From Yersinia ruckeri ATCC 29473 (GTDB lineage Bacteria > Pseudomonadota > Gammaproteobacteria > Enterobacterales > Enterobacteriaceae): a stretch of 64,000 nucleotides of DNA. Positions 29,385-39,854 of this stretch are shown piece after piece. Where the stretch lies: assembly GCF_000754815.1 (NCBI RefSeq), contig NZ_KN150747.1, forward strand, positions 3,608,848 to 3,672,847, written 5' to 3'. Both the position numbers and the translations under genes were made by a program. The notes below the pieces were generated by a model that searched no databases, was not told the DNA's origin, and saw nothing but the letters and a program-made list of their open reading frames with translations. Position 1 is the stretch's first letter; every line of letters starts with the position of its first letter.

Positions 29385-30278
29385 ATGAAACGCCCAGACT
29401 ATCGAACGCTGCAAGCGCTGGACGCGGTGATCCGTGAACGTGGTTTTGAACGTGCGGCACAAAAACTTTGTATCACCCAATCGGCAGTATCTCAGCGTAT
29501 TAAGCAGTTGGAAAATCTGTTCGGCCAGCCATTATTGGTGCGTACTGTACCACCCCGCCCAACCGAGCAAGGCCAACGTCTGCTGGCTTTGCTGCATCAG
29601 GTAGAACTGCTGGAAGAAGAGTGGCTGGGCAACGATAACGGTGCGGATACACCGTTGCTGCTATCTTTAGCAGTTAATGCCGACAGCTTGGCAACCTGGC
29701 TGCTGCCCGCACTGAAGCCGGTGCTGTCAGATTTACCGATTCGATTAAATTTACAGGTCGAGGATGAAACCCGCACTCAGGAACGTTTACGCCGCGGCGA
29801 AGTAGTTGGCGCAGTCAGTATCCAACCGCAGCCACTACCGAGTTGTCTGGTCGATCAACTGGGCGCGCTGGATTATCTGTTTGTGGCATCGAAAAATTTT
29901 GCCGAGCGCTATTTTCCCAATGGCGTAACCCGTACTGCACTGTTGAAAGCGCCAGCGGTGGCCTTTGACCATCTGGATGATATGCATCAGGCATTTTTAC
30001 AGCAAAACTTTGATTTATCTCCGGGTAGTGTACCTTGCCACATAGTGAACTCATCCGAGGCCTTTGTGCAGCTAGCTCGTCAGGGTACGACCTGCTGTAT
30101 GATTCCGCATTTGCAGATTGAAAAAGAATTGGAGTCTGGGGAGTTGATCGATTTGACACCGGGGTTGTTGCAGCGTCGCATGCTGTTTTGGCATCGTTTT
30201 GCGCCAGAAAGTCGTACCATGCGGAAAGTGACTGACGCCCTGTTATCACATGGGCGTCAGGTACTACGGCAGGATTAA
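29385..30278 (+). CDS. argP: LysR-type regulator ArgP
   Basis: Encodes 297 residues. The N-terminal winged helix-turn-helix is [20 protein letters not shown] near residues 21-40, and the rest is the ligand-binding domain of LysR regulators. In E. coli ArgP binds arginine or lysine and controls argO, among other genes. The target argO lies nearby at 31221-31838. The gene starts from an ATG with GAGAG upstream and ends against convergent yggE. A 9 bp hairpin (GACGCCC/GGGCGTC core) covers its last codons and may help termination. Confidence 0.97.
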   Translation: MKRPDYRTLQALDAVIRERGFERAAQKLCITQSAVSQRIKQLENLFGQPLLVRTVPPRPTEQGQRLLALLHQVELLEEEWLGNDNGADTPLLLSLAVNADSLATWLLPALKPVLSDLPIRLNLQVEDETRTQERLRRGEVVGAVSIQPQPLPSCLVDQLGALDYLFVASKNFAERYFPNGVTRTALLKAPAVAFDHLDDMHQAFLQQNFDLSPGSVPCHIVNSSEAFVQLARQGTTCCMIPHLQIEKELESGELIDLTPGLLQRRMLFWHRFAPESRTMRKVTDALLSHGRQVLRQD

Positions 30279-30288
30279 CACTGTCGGC

Positions 30289-31014
30289 TTATTTAGCCGG
30301 ATTCAGTTGGAATACCACATCGACCTGATCGTCAAAGTGGATAGTTTGCTGCTCATAAGTTTGGGCAGCATCGTTCTGTCTCCCGGCTTCTGGGCTTTTA
30401 TACATCCGCGCTATCGGCATTGGCTGGTAGTTAGCAACGCGATAGCGAATGCTATAAACCGGTCCCAACGTCGTGTTAAAACCCTGAGCCAGAGAACCGG
30501 CCTGAGCAATGGCGTTATCAATGGCTTTTTTACGCGCCTGCTCGCGGTAAGTCTCCGGGTTTGCTACGCCTAACTCAACGGCACGAATTTCATTCAGACC
30601 CGACTTCAACGCACCGTCCAACAGTTCGTTCAGCTTATCCAACTGACGCAACGTCACCTGAACCTGGCGCACCGCGCGATAGCCTTTTAACACCGCTTCG
30701 CCAGTTTTCTTATAATCATATTCAGGTTGAGTCCGTAAATTAGCCGCATTAATATCTTTCTTATCAATACCGTTTTTCTTCAGAAAATCAAAATACTGCG
30801 CCACGCGAGCATCAACCTGTTTTTTCGCTTCGGCTGCGTCTTTGGCGGATACGCTGACTTCGATCGCCAGAGTAGCGATATCCGGTGTAGCATCAACGCT
30901 GGCAGTCCCGGAGGTGATAACATGCGGCCCTTCCGGCAGTTCAGCGGCTTGTAAAACTAAAGGTAACGTCCCAAATCCCATCATTGCGGCTAAAGCCAAT
31001 GTCTTAAACTTCAC
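30289..31014 (-). CDS. yggE: SIMPL-domain periplasmic protein YggE
   Basis: Encodes 241 residues from a GTG at 31014, which has TAGGAGG upstream; a longer reading from 31080 has no ribosome site and would disrupt the signal peptide. The N-terminus MKFKTLALAAMMGFGTLPLV with cleavage after QA is a Sec signal. The mature protein is a SIMPL domain (SGTASVDATPDIATLAIEVS near residue 35). YggE reduces oxidative stress effects in E. coli by an unknown mechanism. It is convergent with argP and lies upstream of argO on the opposite side of a 206 bp gap. Confidence 0.94.
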   Translation of the reverse strand: MKFKTLALAAMMGFGTLPLVLQAAELPEGPHVITSGTASVDATPDIATLAIEVSVSAKDAAEAKKQVDARVAQYFDFLKKNGIDKKDINAANLRTQPEYDYKKTGEAVLKGYRAVRQVQVTLRQLDKLNELLDGALKSGLNEIRAVELGVANPETYREQARKKAIDNAIAQAGSLAQGFNTTLGPVYSIRYRVANYQPMPIARMYKSPEAGRQNDAAQTYEQQTIHFDDQVDVVFQLNPAK

Positions 31015-31220
31015 AGTGCCTCCTAAAAATATGCGAGTGCGAAAAATTGCTGCAAAATACCAAACTCCAGTTAATCTCACTCAAAAGCAACTTACTTTGC
31101 AGTTAATTACGCTTACCGAAATCCGATTTATGAACAATTACTTCGCCACTTAACTCATGCAGTAACCTATCAAAACTAGCATATCTTTTGCTGAGATGGA
31201 TTCGGAATAATGATAAAAAA

Positions 31221-31838
31221 TCAGAAACTCAGCCCCTGTTTGGCTAATTGAAAGGCAATAAACCACATAACACCGCCAACTAATAGATTTATCGCTCTCT
31301 GTGCCGTTGGTCGATTAAGCCAAGGAGCCAGCCAAGCAGCCAATAATGCCAGAGCAAAGAACCAGCTGATCGAAGCACTAACAGCACCGAGAGCGAACCA
31401 CAGACGCAGGTCTGGCAACAATTGTCCCCCCAGGCTGCCGAGGACGACAAAAGTATCCAGATAGACATGAGGGTTAAGCCAGGTCACCGCCAACAGAGTC
31501 ATGATGATCCGCCAACGATTTTTTACACTCTCAGTCGAGCAAGTCTCTTGCGTATCCCCACGCCATGCCGCACACAGCGCCCCCCAGCCGTACCACAACA
31601 GGAAAGCCACCCCGCCCCAAGTCACTAATGCCAGCAGTAACGGAGACTGATTGAGTAAGGCGCTGCCGCCAAATATTCCACCACAAATCAGGATGATATC
31701 GCTCAAAGCGCACAGACTGGCGCTCATGATATGGTGCTGGCGCTTAATTCCCTGATTCATCACAAAAGCATTTTGTGGCCCTAGGGGCAGAATCATCGCA
31801 GCGCTGAGGGCAAAACCTTGAAGAAAAGTAGCTAACAT
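31221..31838 (-). CDS. argO: Arginine exporter ArgO
   Basis: Encodes 205 residues with about six membrane segments, typical of the LysE/RhtB exporters. The N-terminal signature [20 protein letters not shown] near residues 9-28 is diagnostic, and [19 protein letters not shown] near residue 120 is the second conserved block. It exports arginine and prevents canavanine toxicity, activated by ArgP in E. coli. The gene for that regulator lies 1 kb to the left. The upstream gap (31839-32056) should hold the ArgP-responsive promoter. Confidence 0.96.
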   Translation of the reverse strand: MLATFLQGFALSAAMILPLGPQNAFVMNQGIKRQHHIMSASLCALSDIILICGGIFGGSALLNQSPLLLALVTWGGVAFLLWYGWGALCAAWRGDTQETCSTESVKNRWRIIMTLLAVTWLNPHVYLDTFVVLGSLGGQLLPDLRLWFALGAVSASISWFFALALLAAWLAPWLNRPTAQRAINLLVGGVMWFIAFQLAKQGLSF

Positions 31839-32003
31839 ATTGTTCCCTTTAAATAATACTCACTGATATGCGAAGTGATTGCGAGCATATTACGGAGAGA
31901 TATTCATCAGAGGAAATTGATATTTCTTATACCTGATAAGCAAAACTAATCACCGGTGGGAAGAATGGGAAAAAATGAGGTGAAAATGATGAACAGTAGC
32001 CGA

Positions 32004-32034
32004 GTCAAAGCGGGTCGTTGCGACCCGCTTTGAC
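32004..32034. terminator. Perfect 14 bp hairpin after mscS
   Basis: GTCAAAGCGGGTCG-TTG-CGACCCGCTTTGAC is a perfect 14 bp stem with a three-base loop, 22 bases past the mscS stop. It lacks a T-run beyond the stem but should separate mscS from argO. Confidence 0.65.
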
Positions 32035-32056
32035 TGGATTAAGATCGACAACAGAA

Positions 32057-32932
32057 TTATTCTGCCACTGCGGGCTTTTTCTCTGTCTGATGGAGATGAA
32101 CATCCATCTGCGGGAAAGGAATACCAATGTTATGAGCATCCAGAGCGCGCTTGAAGTTCTCCAGTAAATCCCAATACACTTCCATCGCTTCGCCATTCGT
32201 CGTCCAGACACGAACGGTAAAGTTTAGCGAGGACGCAGCCATCTCATTCAGCCGGACGGTGACGCCATTTTCATGGATAATACGACTATCGGCAGCGATA
32301 ATATCACCCAACACTTTTTTCACTACGTCGATATCAGCATCATAAGCCACGCCAATCGTGATATCGGTACGGCGGTTTGGTTCGCGGCTGGTGTTAATGA
32401 TGTTGTTGGCAATAATCTTACCGTTAGGCACCACAATGATCTTTCCATCGACGGTACGTAAAGTGGTAGAGAAAATCTGCACCTGCACTACGGTACCAGC
32501 AATGCCGCCTAAATCGACATATTCGCCAGCACGGAACGGACGGAAGGCAACCAGCAACACACCGGCAGCAAAGTTGGAAAGGGAACCTTGCAGCGCCAAA
32601 CCCACGGCTAAACCAGCAGCACCGATCACGGCAATCACTGAAGCGGTTTGCACACCCAGTCGGCCCAATACAGCGACAATCGTGAAAGCCAGGATGCTAT
32701 AGCGTACCATCGCCGCCAAGAAGTCAGCCACGGTGACATCAATGCCCCGCAGGCGCATAACCCGGTTTACGGCACTGGAAACCATTCTAGCGATAACAGA
32801 ACCGACTGCTAGAATCAGTAATGCTGCAATGACATTCACTGCATACTGAACCAGCAGTTCCTGATTATTCACCAGCCAGCTACTTGCATTGTTAATACCA
32901 TCAACTACGTTTAACTCTTCTAATTTAAGCAT
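32057..32932 (-). CDS. mscS: Small-conductance mechanosensitive channel
   Basis: Encodes 291 residues from the ATG at 32932; a longer frame to 33058 adds 42 residues absent from the family. It opens under membrane tension in hypo-osmotic shock. Three transmembrane helices lie near residues 27-50, 65-88 and 96-128. The pore helix has the Gly/Ala pattern [20 protein letters not shown], and a cytoplasmic vestibule ([18 protein letters not shown] onward) completes the protein. It is followed by a 14 bp hairpin, and its promoter lies in the 257 bp gap shared with the fbaA terminator. Confidence 0.97.
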   Translation of the reverse strand: MLKLEELNVVDGINNASSWLVNNQELLVQYAVNVIAALLILAVGSVIARMVSSAVNRVMRLRGIDVTVADFLAAMVRYSILAFTIVAVLGRLGVQTASVIAVIGAAGLAVGLALQGSLSNFAAGVLLVAFRPFRAGEYVDLGGIAGTVVQVQIFSTTLRTVDGKIIVVPNGKIIANNIINTSREPNRRTDITIGVAYDADIDVVKKVLGDIIAADSRIIHENGVTVRLNEMAASSLNFTVRVWTTNGEAMEVYWDLLENFKRALDAHNIGIPFPQMDVHLHQTEKKPAVAE

Positions 32933-33134
32933 CCTACGAAGCTCTCCCAATAAAGAGAAATTACATAAAAACTGCCGCCAGTCATCGACTAGCATCGTAT
33001 GCGACCCTGGAGGGTAGCGAATAATCGGCACGGTTACCCACATTGACAGAAAAACCATACCAACAGAATCAGACTTTTTACCTAAAATTGGCCAAATATA
33101 CGACCAGAATTCTGTTTTTACCCAATGAGTTCGC

Positions 33135-33168
33135 TAAAAAAGAAAAAGGCCCCAACAGGGACCTTTAA
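33135..33168 (-). terminator. Terminator of epd-pgk-fbaA
   Basis: On the minus strand AAGGTCCC-TGTT-GGGGCCTT is followed by TTTCTTTTTT, 21 bases past the fbaA stop. Confidence 0.88.
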
Positions 33169-33189
33169 GCGGATGACAAAAAAAGCGAA

Positions 33190-34269
33190 TTACAGTACGT
33201 CTACCGCGTTCAATTCTTTGAATGCCAGTTCCAGACGGGCAATCATTGAAGTCTGCGCCGAACGCAGCCAAACACGTGGATCGTAATATTTCTTGTTAGG
33301 TTTGTCTGCGCCTTCTGGGTTACCCAGTTGAGCTTGCAGATAGCCTTCGTTCTTTTTGTAGTACTCCAAGATACCTTCCCATGTTGCCCATTGGGTATCG
33401 GTATCGATGTTCATTTTCACTACGCCGTAGCTAACGGCTTCTTTGATTTCTGCCGCAGTAGAACCTGACCCGCCGTGGAATACAAAGTCCAGGCTGTTAT
33501 TCGGCAGATTGTGTTTCTTAGCAACATAATCCTGAGAATCGCGCAGAATAGTTGGCGTCAGCTTAACGTTGCCTGGCTTGTAAACACCGTGAACGTTACC
33601 GAAAGAGGCAGCGATGGTGAAGCGTGGGCTGATTGCGTTCAGTTTTTCATAAGCGTAATCAACGTCTTCTGGCTGAGTGTACAGGGAAGAAGCGTCCATG
33701 TGGCTGTTGTCTACGCCATCTTCTTCACCGCCGGTACAGCCCAGTTCGATTTCCAGAGTCATACCAATTTTCGACATGCGAGTCAGGTATTTGCTACAGA
33801 TTTCGATGTTTTCTTCCAGAGACTCTTCAGACAGATCGATCATATGAGAAGAGAACAGTGGTTTGCCGGTAGCGGCGAAGTGTTTTTCACCCGCGTCTAA
33901 CAGGCCGTCTAACCACGGCAGCAATTTCTTGGCGCAATGGTCTGTATGCAAGATGACAGGAACGCCGTAATGCTCAGCCATCTGATGGACATGGTGTGCA
34001 CCAGAGATTGCGCCCAGAATTGCAGCACCTTGTGGTACATCAGTCTTCACGCCTTTACCTGCGATAAACGCAGCGCCGCCGTTAGAGAACTGAACGATAA
34101 CTGGAGCACGCACTTTCGCGGCTGTTTCCAGCACGGCGTTAATGGAGTCAGTACCCACGCAGTTTACTGCTGGCAGCGCAAAGTGGTTTTCTTTAGCTAC
34201 TGCGAACACTTTCTGCACGTCATCACCGGTGATGACGCCTGGTTTTACGAAATCAAAAATTTTAGACAT
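33190..34269 (-). CDS. fbaA: Class II fructose-bisphosphate aldolase
   Basis: Encodes 359 residues from the ATG at 34269, the E. coli length. It splits fructose 1,6-bisphosphate to two triose phosphates using zinc. The zinc ligands are in ILHTDHCAKK near residue 110 and in the later His of FGNVHGVYKPGNV and FVFHGGSGS. The catalytic Asp lies in HTDH, and substrate contacts are in DTDTQWATW near residue 288. It is the last gene of epd-pgk-fbaA, 122 bases after pgk, and ends at a clear terminator. Confidence 0.98.
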   Translation of the reverse strand: MSKIFDFVKPGVITGDDVQKVFAVAKENHFALPAVNCVGTDSINAVLETAAKVRAPVIVQFSNGGAAFIAGKGVKTDVPQGAAILGAISGAHHVHQMAEHYGVPVILHTDHCAKKLLPWLDGLLDAGEKHFAATGKPLFSSHMIDLSEESLEENIEICSKYLTRMSKIGMTLEIELGCTGGEEDGVDNSHMDASSLYTQPEDVDYAYEKLNAISPRFTIAASFGNVHGVYKPGNVKLTPTILRDSQDYVAKKHNLPNNSLDFVFHGGSGSTAAEIKEAVSYGVVKMNIDTDTQWATWEGILEYYKKNEGYLQAQLGNPEGADKPNKKYYDPRVWLRSAQTSMIARLELAFKELNAVDVL

Positions 34270-34391
34270 GTTACGTTGTCCTGTTTCGTCGGCCGAAGAT
34301 AAATGGAATCGGTTTCGCTGATCAATCTGTCGGCGGCTACCGACAGCAGCGAAATAGCGAAACGGGCGGCTTTCGCCCCCCGTCATCTAAA

Positions 34392-35555
34392 TTACTGCTT
34401 AGCGCGCTCTTCCAGCATCACTACTGCTGGCAGTTTTTTGCCTTCCACGAATTCGAGGAATGCGCCACCGCCAGTAGAGATGTAAGAAATTTGGTCAGCA
34501 ATACCGAACAGATCGATTGCTGCCAGAGTGTCACCACCGCCGGCGATAGAGAATGCTTCGCTCTCAGCGATGGCGCGAGCCACGATCTCGGTTCCTTTAC
34601 GGAAGTTAGGGAACTCGAACACGCCAACCGGGCCATTCCACAGAATGGTTTTGGCGCTTTTCAGAATCTCGGCCAGACGTTCAGCAGACACGTCGCCCAG
34701 ATCCAGGATTTGTTCATCGTCTTTGATTTCAGTGGCTGGTTTCAGCGTGGCGATAGCGGTTTCAGAGAACTCTGTCGCTACGCGTACATCAGTAGGAACC
34801 GGAATGTTGCAGGTTTCCAACAGACGTTTGGCTTCTGGAATCAAATCAGCTTCGTACAGGGATTTGCCCACGTTGTTGCCTTGAGCAGCCACGAAGGTGT
34901 TCGCAATGCCGCCACCCACAATCAGTTGGTCAGCAATTTTGGACAGCGCGCCCAGTACCGTCAACTTGGTAGAAACTTTAGAACCACCCACGATAGCAAC
35001 CATCGGACGAGCCGGGTTACCCAGCGCTTTACCCAATGCTTCCAGCTCTGCTGACAGCAGCGGGCCGGCACAAGCGATAGGTGCAAATTTGCCTACGCCG
35101 TGGGTAGAAGCCTGTGCACGGTGAGCGGTACCGAAGGCATCCATCACATAAATATCACACAGAGCAGCATATTTTTTGGATAGGGTTTCGTCGTCTTTTT
35201 TCTCGCCTTTGTTAAAGCGAACGTTTTCCAGAACCACCAGTTCACCGGCAGCCACTTCAACGCCATCAAGGTAATCTTTAGCCAGACGCACCGGAGAAGA
35301 CAGTTTGTCTTTCAGGTAGTTAACCACTGGCAGCAAAGAAAACTCTTCGTTGTACTCGCCTTCGGTCGGACGACCCAGGTGAGAGGTAACCATTACTTTA
35401 GCGCCTTGTTTCAGCGCCGCTTCGATAGTCGGCAGGGATGCACGGATACGCGCATCGGAAGTCACTTTGCCATCTTTTACCGGAACATTGAGATCCGCAC
35501 GGATCAGCACGCGTTTGCCAGCTAGATCCAGATCGGTCATCTTAATTACAGCCAT
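34392..35555 (-). CDS. pgk: Phosphoglycerate kinase
   Basis: Encodes 387 residues, as in E. coli. It forms ATP and 3-phosphoglycerate from 1,3-bisphosphoglycerate in glycolysis. The N-terminal substrate-binding block [20 protein letters not shown] begins near residue 14, with HLGRPTEG near residue 59. The C-terminal nucleotide site includes [14 protein letters not shown] near residue 193, and the GGGDT motif is near residue 340. It lies 81 bases after epd and upstream of fbaA in the same leftward operon. Confidence 0.98.
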   Translation of the reverse strand: MAVIKMTDLDLAGKRVLIRADLNVPVKDGKVTSDARIRASLPTIEAALKQGAKVMVTSHLGRPTEGEYNEEFSLLPVVNYLKDKLSSPVRLAKDYLDGVEVAAGELVVLENVRFNKGEKKDDETLSKKYAALCDIYVMDAFGTAHRAQASTHGVGKFAPIACAGPLLSAELEALGKALGNPARPMVAIVGGSKVSTKLTVLGALSKIADQLIVGGGIANTFVAAQGNNVGKSLYEADLIPEAKRLLETCNIPVPTDVRVATEFSETAIATLKPATEIKDDEQILDLGDVSAERLAEILKSAKTILWNGPVGVFEFPNFRKGTEIVARAIAESEAFSIAGGGDTLAAIDLFGIADQISYISTGGGAFLEFVEGKKLPAVVMLEERAKQ

Positions 35556-35636
35556 GGTGAATCCTCTCGTTGATTCTCTTTAAAGTTGCTTATCAGTAGG
35601 TCAACTCCGGGTAACCCGTTGAATTGAACCGCCGTA

Positions 35637-36653
35637 TTAGAAACCGCTGTCGGCCATTGCCAATGTCGTATCCAACATTCTATTGGCAAAGCCCCATTCA
35701 TTATCGCACCACACCAGAGTCTTGATCAGGTGCTGCCCACTGACCCGCGTTTGGGTACCATCAACAATGGCACTGTGCGGATCGTGGTTAAAATCGGTCG
35801 ACACCAATGGTAATTCCGTATAGTCAACTATACCACGAAATGAGCCCATTGCCGCCTTTTGCAAAAGCTGGTTGACGTCGCTCACCCGGACGGAGCTGCT
35901 CACACTGACGCTCAAATCGATCGCCGTGACGTTGATTGTCGGTACACGTACCGAGATAGCTTCAAACCTATCGCAAAACTTCGGAAATATACGGGTAATG
36001 CCCACCGCCAGCTTGGTATCAACCGGAATAATCGATTGACTGGCCGCTCGGGTGCGCCGTAAATCCTGATGATAAGCATCAATAACCGGCTGGTCATTCA
36101 TCGCAGAATGGATGGTGGTGACAGTACCGGATTCGATGCCATAGGCGTCGTCCAGCAGCTTAATAATGGGAATAATGCAATTGGTCGTACAAGAGGCGTT
36201 GGAAACAATCCGATGTTCTGCCCGTAGATCCTGATGGTTAACCCCATAGACCACGGTGGCATCCAAATCATGGCTACCTGGATGAGCAAACAGCACCTTC
36301 CTGGCACCGGAGGCCAAGTGCGCCTCGCCATCCTGACGGGAACCATACACGCCGCTGCAATCCAGTACCACATCAACGTCCAGCTCATCCCAGGGCAGTT
36401 GGGCTATTTCTGGCTGATGGAACAACTGGATAATATCGTCCCCGACATATAATTTGTCACACTCTTGACGCACATCCCAAGCGAAACGACCATGGCTGGA
36501 ATCATACTTAAGCAGATGAGCCATACCTTCCGCGTTTGCCAGTTCATTAATGGCAACCACTGAAATTTCTGCCCGACGGCCAGATTCATACAGCGCACGT
36601 AATACACTACGACCAATACGCCCAAAGCCATTTATCGCTATGCGGATTGTCAT
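35637..36653 (-). CDS. epd: D-erythrose-4-phosphate dehydrogenase
   Basis: Encodes 338 residues from the ATG at 36653 ([17 protein letters not shown]). It oxidises erythrose 4-phosphate in the DXP-independent route to pyridoxal 5-phosphate. It resembles GapA, with the NAD motif [15 protein letters not shown] near residue 6 and the catalytic Cys in [13 protein letters not shown] near residue 155. Its placement ahead of pgk-fbaA, and the family signature around [19 protein letters not shown], separate it from GapA. First gene of the operon; its promoter lies in the gap toward tktA. Confidence 0.96.
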   Translation of the reverse strand: MTIRIAINGFGRIGRSVLRALYESGRRAEISVVAINELANAEGMAHLLKYDSSHGRFAWDVRQECDKLYVGDDIIQLFHQPEIAQLPWDELDVDVVLDCSGVYGSRQDGEAHLASGARKVLFAHPGSHDLDATVVYGVNHQDLRAEHRIVSNASCTTNCIIPIIKLLDDAYGIESGTVTTIHSAMNDQPVIDAYHQDLRRTRAASQSIIPVDTKLAVGITRIFPKFCDRFEAISVRVPTINVTAIDLSVSVSSSVRVSDVNQLLQKAAMGSFRGIVDYTELPLVSTDFNHDPHSAIVDGTQTRVSGQHLIKTLVWCDNEWGFANRMLDTTLAMADSGF

Positions 36654-36705
36654 GTTACTCCCTGTTTTATGGTTATCTTCATGCAACCTCATAGAGTACT
36701 GTAGC

Positions 36706-36867
36706 GTGCGGTCTGATATTCATCGCTTTATCACATTTCAGAAAATCATACTGTCAGTATGCGTCATATTGTTCCTGACAGGCTGTGATAATGAACCACA
36801 ACTGAAACGCTTCAGCCAGAATAAACCAAACGAGGTACAAAGGGAATATCTTGCTGATAAAGGGTAG
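36706..36867 (+). CDS. Possible small lipoprotein
   Basis: From a GTG at 36706 the frame reads [20 protein letters not shown] and continues [12 protein letters not shown], 53 residues in all. A basic N-terminus, a hydrophobic core and LTGC form a credible lipobox signal with the lipidated Cys at residue 26. The remaining 28 residues are hydrophilic. The upstream sequence has only a weak ribosome site (AGAG). It sits between the divergent epd start and the tktA terminator on the opposite strand to both. A chance match is possible, and I know no such gene in the E. coli neighbourhood. Confidence 0.35.
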   Translation: MRSDIHRFITFQKIILSVCVILFLTGCDNEPQLKRFSQNKPNEVQREYLADKG

Positions 36868-36895
36868 ATATCTATCTTTTTTTCGCGAAAAACAG

Positions 36896-36926
36896 ACAAA
36901 AAAAAGGCCGCAGAAGCGACCTTTTA
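36896..36926 (-). terminator. Terminator of tktA
   Basis: On the minus strand AAGGTCGC-TTC-TGCGGCCTT is followed by a run of T residues, 55 bases past the tktA stop. Confidence 0.9.
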
Positions 36927-36980
36927 ACATCGATATTACCAGGGGATACCTTCCCCTTTACACATTGAAAACAGGGGCGG

Positions 36981-38975
36981 TTACTTCAACAGCGCCTGAG
37001 CTTTCGCAACGACATTTTCAACGGTAAAACCGAACTCTTTGAACAGCAGATCTGCCGGAGCAGACTCGCCGAAGCTGGTCATACCCACTACGGCACCGTT
37101 CAGACCAACATATTTGTACCAGTAGTCTGCAATACCCGCTTCCACTGCAACGCGTGCGCTAACCGACGCAGGCAGAACAGATTCGCGGTAAGCTGCGTCT
37201 TGTTTATCAAATGCATCGGTAGATGGCATAGAAACAACACGGACTTTACGCCCTGCGGTAGTCAGTTGATCTGCGGCAGCAACCGCCAGCTCAACTTCAG
37301 AACCGGTAGCAATGAAGATCAGCTCTGGCTGACCAGCGCAATCTTTCAGGATATAACCACCTTTGGCGATGTTAGCCAACTGCACCGCATCACGTGGCTG
37401 CTGCGCCAGATTTTGACGAGAGAAGATCAGTGCGCTTGGGCCGTCTTTACGTTCCAATGCGTACTGCCATGCTACCGCAGATTCAACCTGGTCACATGGA
37501 CGCCATGTGCTCATATTTGGCGTAACACGCAGACTCGCCATTTGCTCAACTGGCTGATGGGTTGGGCCATCTTCACCCAGACCGATAGAGTCATGAGTGT
37601 AAACGAAAATGCTACGAATCTTCATCAGAGCAGCCATACGCACTGCGTTACGCGCGTATTCGACGAACATCAGGAAGGTTGCACCGTAAGGGATAAAACC
37701 GCCGTGCAGGGCAATACCGTTCATGATGGCGGACATACCAAATTCACGCACACCGTAATGAATGTAGTTACCGGCGATGTCATCGTTCAAAGCTTTCGAG
37801 CCAGACCACATAGTCAGGTTGCTTGGTGCCAAATCAGCAGAACCGCCCAAGAATTCAGGTAGCACTTTACCGAAAGCTTCCAACGCATTTTGTGATGCTT
37901 TACGGCTGGCGATGTTAGCTGGGTTAGCCTGCAACTGCTCAATGAATTTTCTGGATTCTATTTCCCAGTTGGCGGGTAGTTCACCGCTTACGCGACGTTT
38001 GAATTCAGCAGCCAGTTCCGGGAAAGCTTTAGCATAGGCAGCAAACTTCTCGTTCCAAGCCGCTTCTTTGGCTTTGCCTGCTTCTTTCGCATCCCAGGCC
38101 GCGTAGATATCCTGTGGAATTTCGAAGGCTGAGTATTTCCAGCCCAGCACTTCGCGAGTTGCGGCCACTTCTGCAGCACCCAAAGGTGCGCCATGGGAAT
38201 CGTGGGTACCGGCTTTGTTTGGCGAACCGAAACCGATAACGGTTTTACACATCAGCAACGAAGGTTTATCCGTAACTTTATGTGCTTCTTCGATCGCCGC
38301 TTTGATCGCGTCTGCGTTATGGCCATCTACATGGCGAACGACATGCCAGCCATAGGCTTCGAAGCGTGCGGCAGTATCATCGGTAAACCAGCCTTCAACG
38401 TGGCCGTCGATGGAAATACCGTTGTCATCGTAAAATGCGGTCAGTTTACCCAATTTCATGGTACCGGCCAGAGAGCACACTTCGTGAGAAATGCCTTCCA
38501 TCATGCAGCCGTCACCCATAAAGGCGTAGGTATGGTGATCAACAATATCGTGCCCTGGGCGGTTGAACTGCGCGCCCAGCGTGCGCTCGGCAATCGCAAA
38601 ACCCACTGCGTTGGCAATACCCTGCCCCAATGGGCCGGTAGTGGTTTCTACGCCGGCAGTGTAGCCGTATTCCGGGTGACCCGGAGTTTTCGAATGCAAC
38701 TGACGGAAGTTCTTCAGCTCTTCCATCGGCAAATCGTAACCGGTGAGGTGCAACAAGCTGTAGATCAACATGGAGCCGTGACCGTTGGACAGCACGAAGC
38801 GGTCACGGTCAGCCCAGTGTGGATTGGTTGGATTATGGTTCAGGTAATCACGCCACAGGACTTCGGCAATATCTGCCATACCCATAGGGGCTCCGGGGTG
38901 GCCGGAATTCGCTTTCTGCACGGCGTCCATGCTAAGGGCGCGGATCGCGTTGGCAAGCTCTTTACGAGAGGTCAT
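36981..38975 (-). CDS. tktA: Transketolase
   Basis: Encodes 664 residues. It moves two-carbon units between sugar phosphates in the pentose phosphate pathway with thiamine diphosphate. The N-terminal signature [19 protein letters not shown] begins near residue 23. The thiamine motif [18 protein letters not shown] lies near residue 154, ending with an Asn in DDNGISIDG. The pyrimidine domain has [19 protein letters not shown] near residue 434 and [18 protein letters not shown] near residue 461. A single gene, with its own terminator and 389 bases of upstream DNA. Confidence 0.98.
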   Translation of the reverse strand: MTSRKELANAIRALSMDAVQKANSGHPGAPMGMADIAEVLWRDYLNHNPTNPHWADRDRFVLSNGHGSMLIYSLLHLTGYDLPMEELKNFRQLHSKTPGHPEYGYTAGVETTTGPLGQGIANAVGFAIAERTLGAQFNRPGHDIVDHHTYAFMGDGCMMEGISHEVCSLAGTMKLGKLTAFYDDNGISIDGHVEGWFTDDTAARFEAYGWHVVRHVDGHNADAIKAAIEEAHKVTDKPSLLMCKTVIGFGSPNKAGTHDSHGAPLGAAEVAATREVLGWKYSAFEIPQDIYAAWDAKEAGKAKEAAWNEKFAAYAKAFPELAAEFKRRVSGELPANWEIESRKFIEQLQANPANIASRKASQNALEAFGKVLPEFLGGSADLAPSNLTMWSGSKALNDDIAGNYIHYGVREFGMSAIMNGIALHGGFIPYGATFLMFVEYARNAVRMAALMKIRSIFVYTHDSIGLGEDGPTHQPVEQMASLRVTPNMSTWRPCDQVESAVAWQYALERKDGPSALIFSRQNLAQQPRDAVQLANIAKGGYILKDCAGQPELIFIATGSEVELAVAAADQLTTAGRKVRVVSMPSTDAFDKQDAAYRESVLPASVSARVAVEAGIADYWYKYVGLNGAVVGMTSFGESAPADLLFKEFGFTVENVVAKAQALLK

Positions 38976-39364
38976 GTTTTACTCCAGGTCGGATTTAAAA
39001 AGCGTTCAAGTCTACCATTTTCTCAGACTCGATATTGAAACGGCAATCACTAAAAACAAATGAAGGCAACTTCCATGACGCTACAGCAGAATCTGTTAGT
39101 TTTTCAGATTAAAGCTATCGCTCTAGCGTTGATTACGCGTTACCTTCGCAACCCACCGACAGCCACGTCAACGGTCAATTATCGCCAGTCAGATTAGAGG
39201 AAGCTGCTCTGATGCAACAGCTATTAATACAATTGCTGTAATGTAGCAATCAACCTGACTGAATTGAATCACATAGCGTTATTACATCACATAACCATCG
39301 ACTAAACCTTATCATCAGTGTTTACCCTGCCTGCTGAGTGCTGGCAGGGTTATTTTCAATAGTA
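38976..39364. other. Gap between tktA and the Rieske gene
   Basis: This must contain the tktA promoter (minus strand). A hairpin AACCCTGCC/GGCAGGGTT lies at 39323-39351, with a T-rich tail only in the plus direction (TATTTTC). A tiny plus-strand frame of nine codons at 39212 with GAGGAA upstream is noted but not called. No gene is supported. E. coli has yggG (loiP) and speB between tktA and speA, and both are absent here. Confidence 0.5.
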
Positions 39365-39679
39365 TTAACTTTCAATAATTTCCACTTGAATTCGCCCCGC
39401 CTCTACCCGCACTGGATAAGTTTGCAGGTCGCGATCGCCCGGCTCCCGTAAACACTGGCCGGTTCGTACATCAAACACCGCGCCGTGCAACATACATTCA
39501 ATCGTGCCCTCATCAAAAAAACCGGGGCTGAGTAACGCGTTGGCGTGGGGGCAAATATCATCCATCGCAAAATACTCACCATCAATAATATAAATCCCAA
39601 TCCGTTTATCCCCCACACGAGCGGAGAAAGGTGAATCCGGTTTGACATACGATACTTCACATACATTCAGCCAGCTCAT
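39365..39679 (-). CDS. Rieske [2Fe-2S] ferredoxin-type protein
   Basis: Encodes 104 residues made almost entirely of one Rieske domain. The two cluster-binding boxes are CPHANALLS near residues 43-51 and CMLHGAVFD near residues 62-70, with the Cys-X-His and Cys-X2-His ligands in the expected spacing. It resembles the ferredoxin component of ring-hydroxylating dioxygenases and the small subunit NirD. No oxygenase or reductase gene adjoins, so its partner is unknown. It sits alone between tktA and speA, in a place where E. coli has other genes. Confidence 0.9.
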   Translation of the reverse strand: MSWLNVCEVSYVKPDSPFSARVGDKRIGIYIIDGEYFAMDDICPHANALLSPGFFDEGTIECMLHGAVFDVRTGQCLREPGDRDLQTYPVRVEAGRIQVEIIES

Positions 39680-39790
39680 TTTATCACTCCATTTATCATG
39701 AGAAACAGGTGTCAGCCCACTGATCTGAGTGTGGTTGATTTTACGTGTTATGCGGGAAATGAGTGCGACGCAGTAAAGAAAAATGGAGGA

Positions 39791-39826
39791 GATAAAAATA
39801 ACAAGGGCAAACCGAAGTCTGCCCTA
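39791..39826 (-). terminator. Terminator of speA
   Basis: On the minus strand AGGGCAGAC-TTCG-GTTTGCCCT forms a stem with a UUCG loop, followed by TGTTATTTTTATC, 29 bases past the speA stop. Confidence 0.88.
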
Positions 39827-39854
39827 GGGTAACAACCGATAAATCCGTTAGCTA

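Noticed and set aside
38193..39038. 281-codon plus-strand frame opposite tktA
   Set aside because: It is the complement of the conserved N-terminal half of transketolase; coding constraint on the minus strand explains the open frame.
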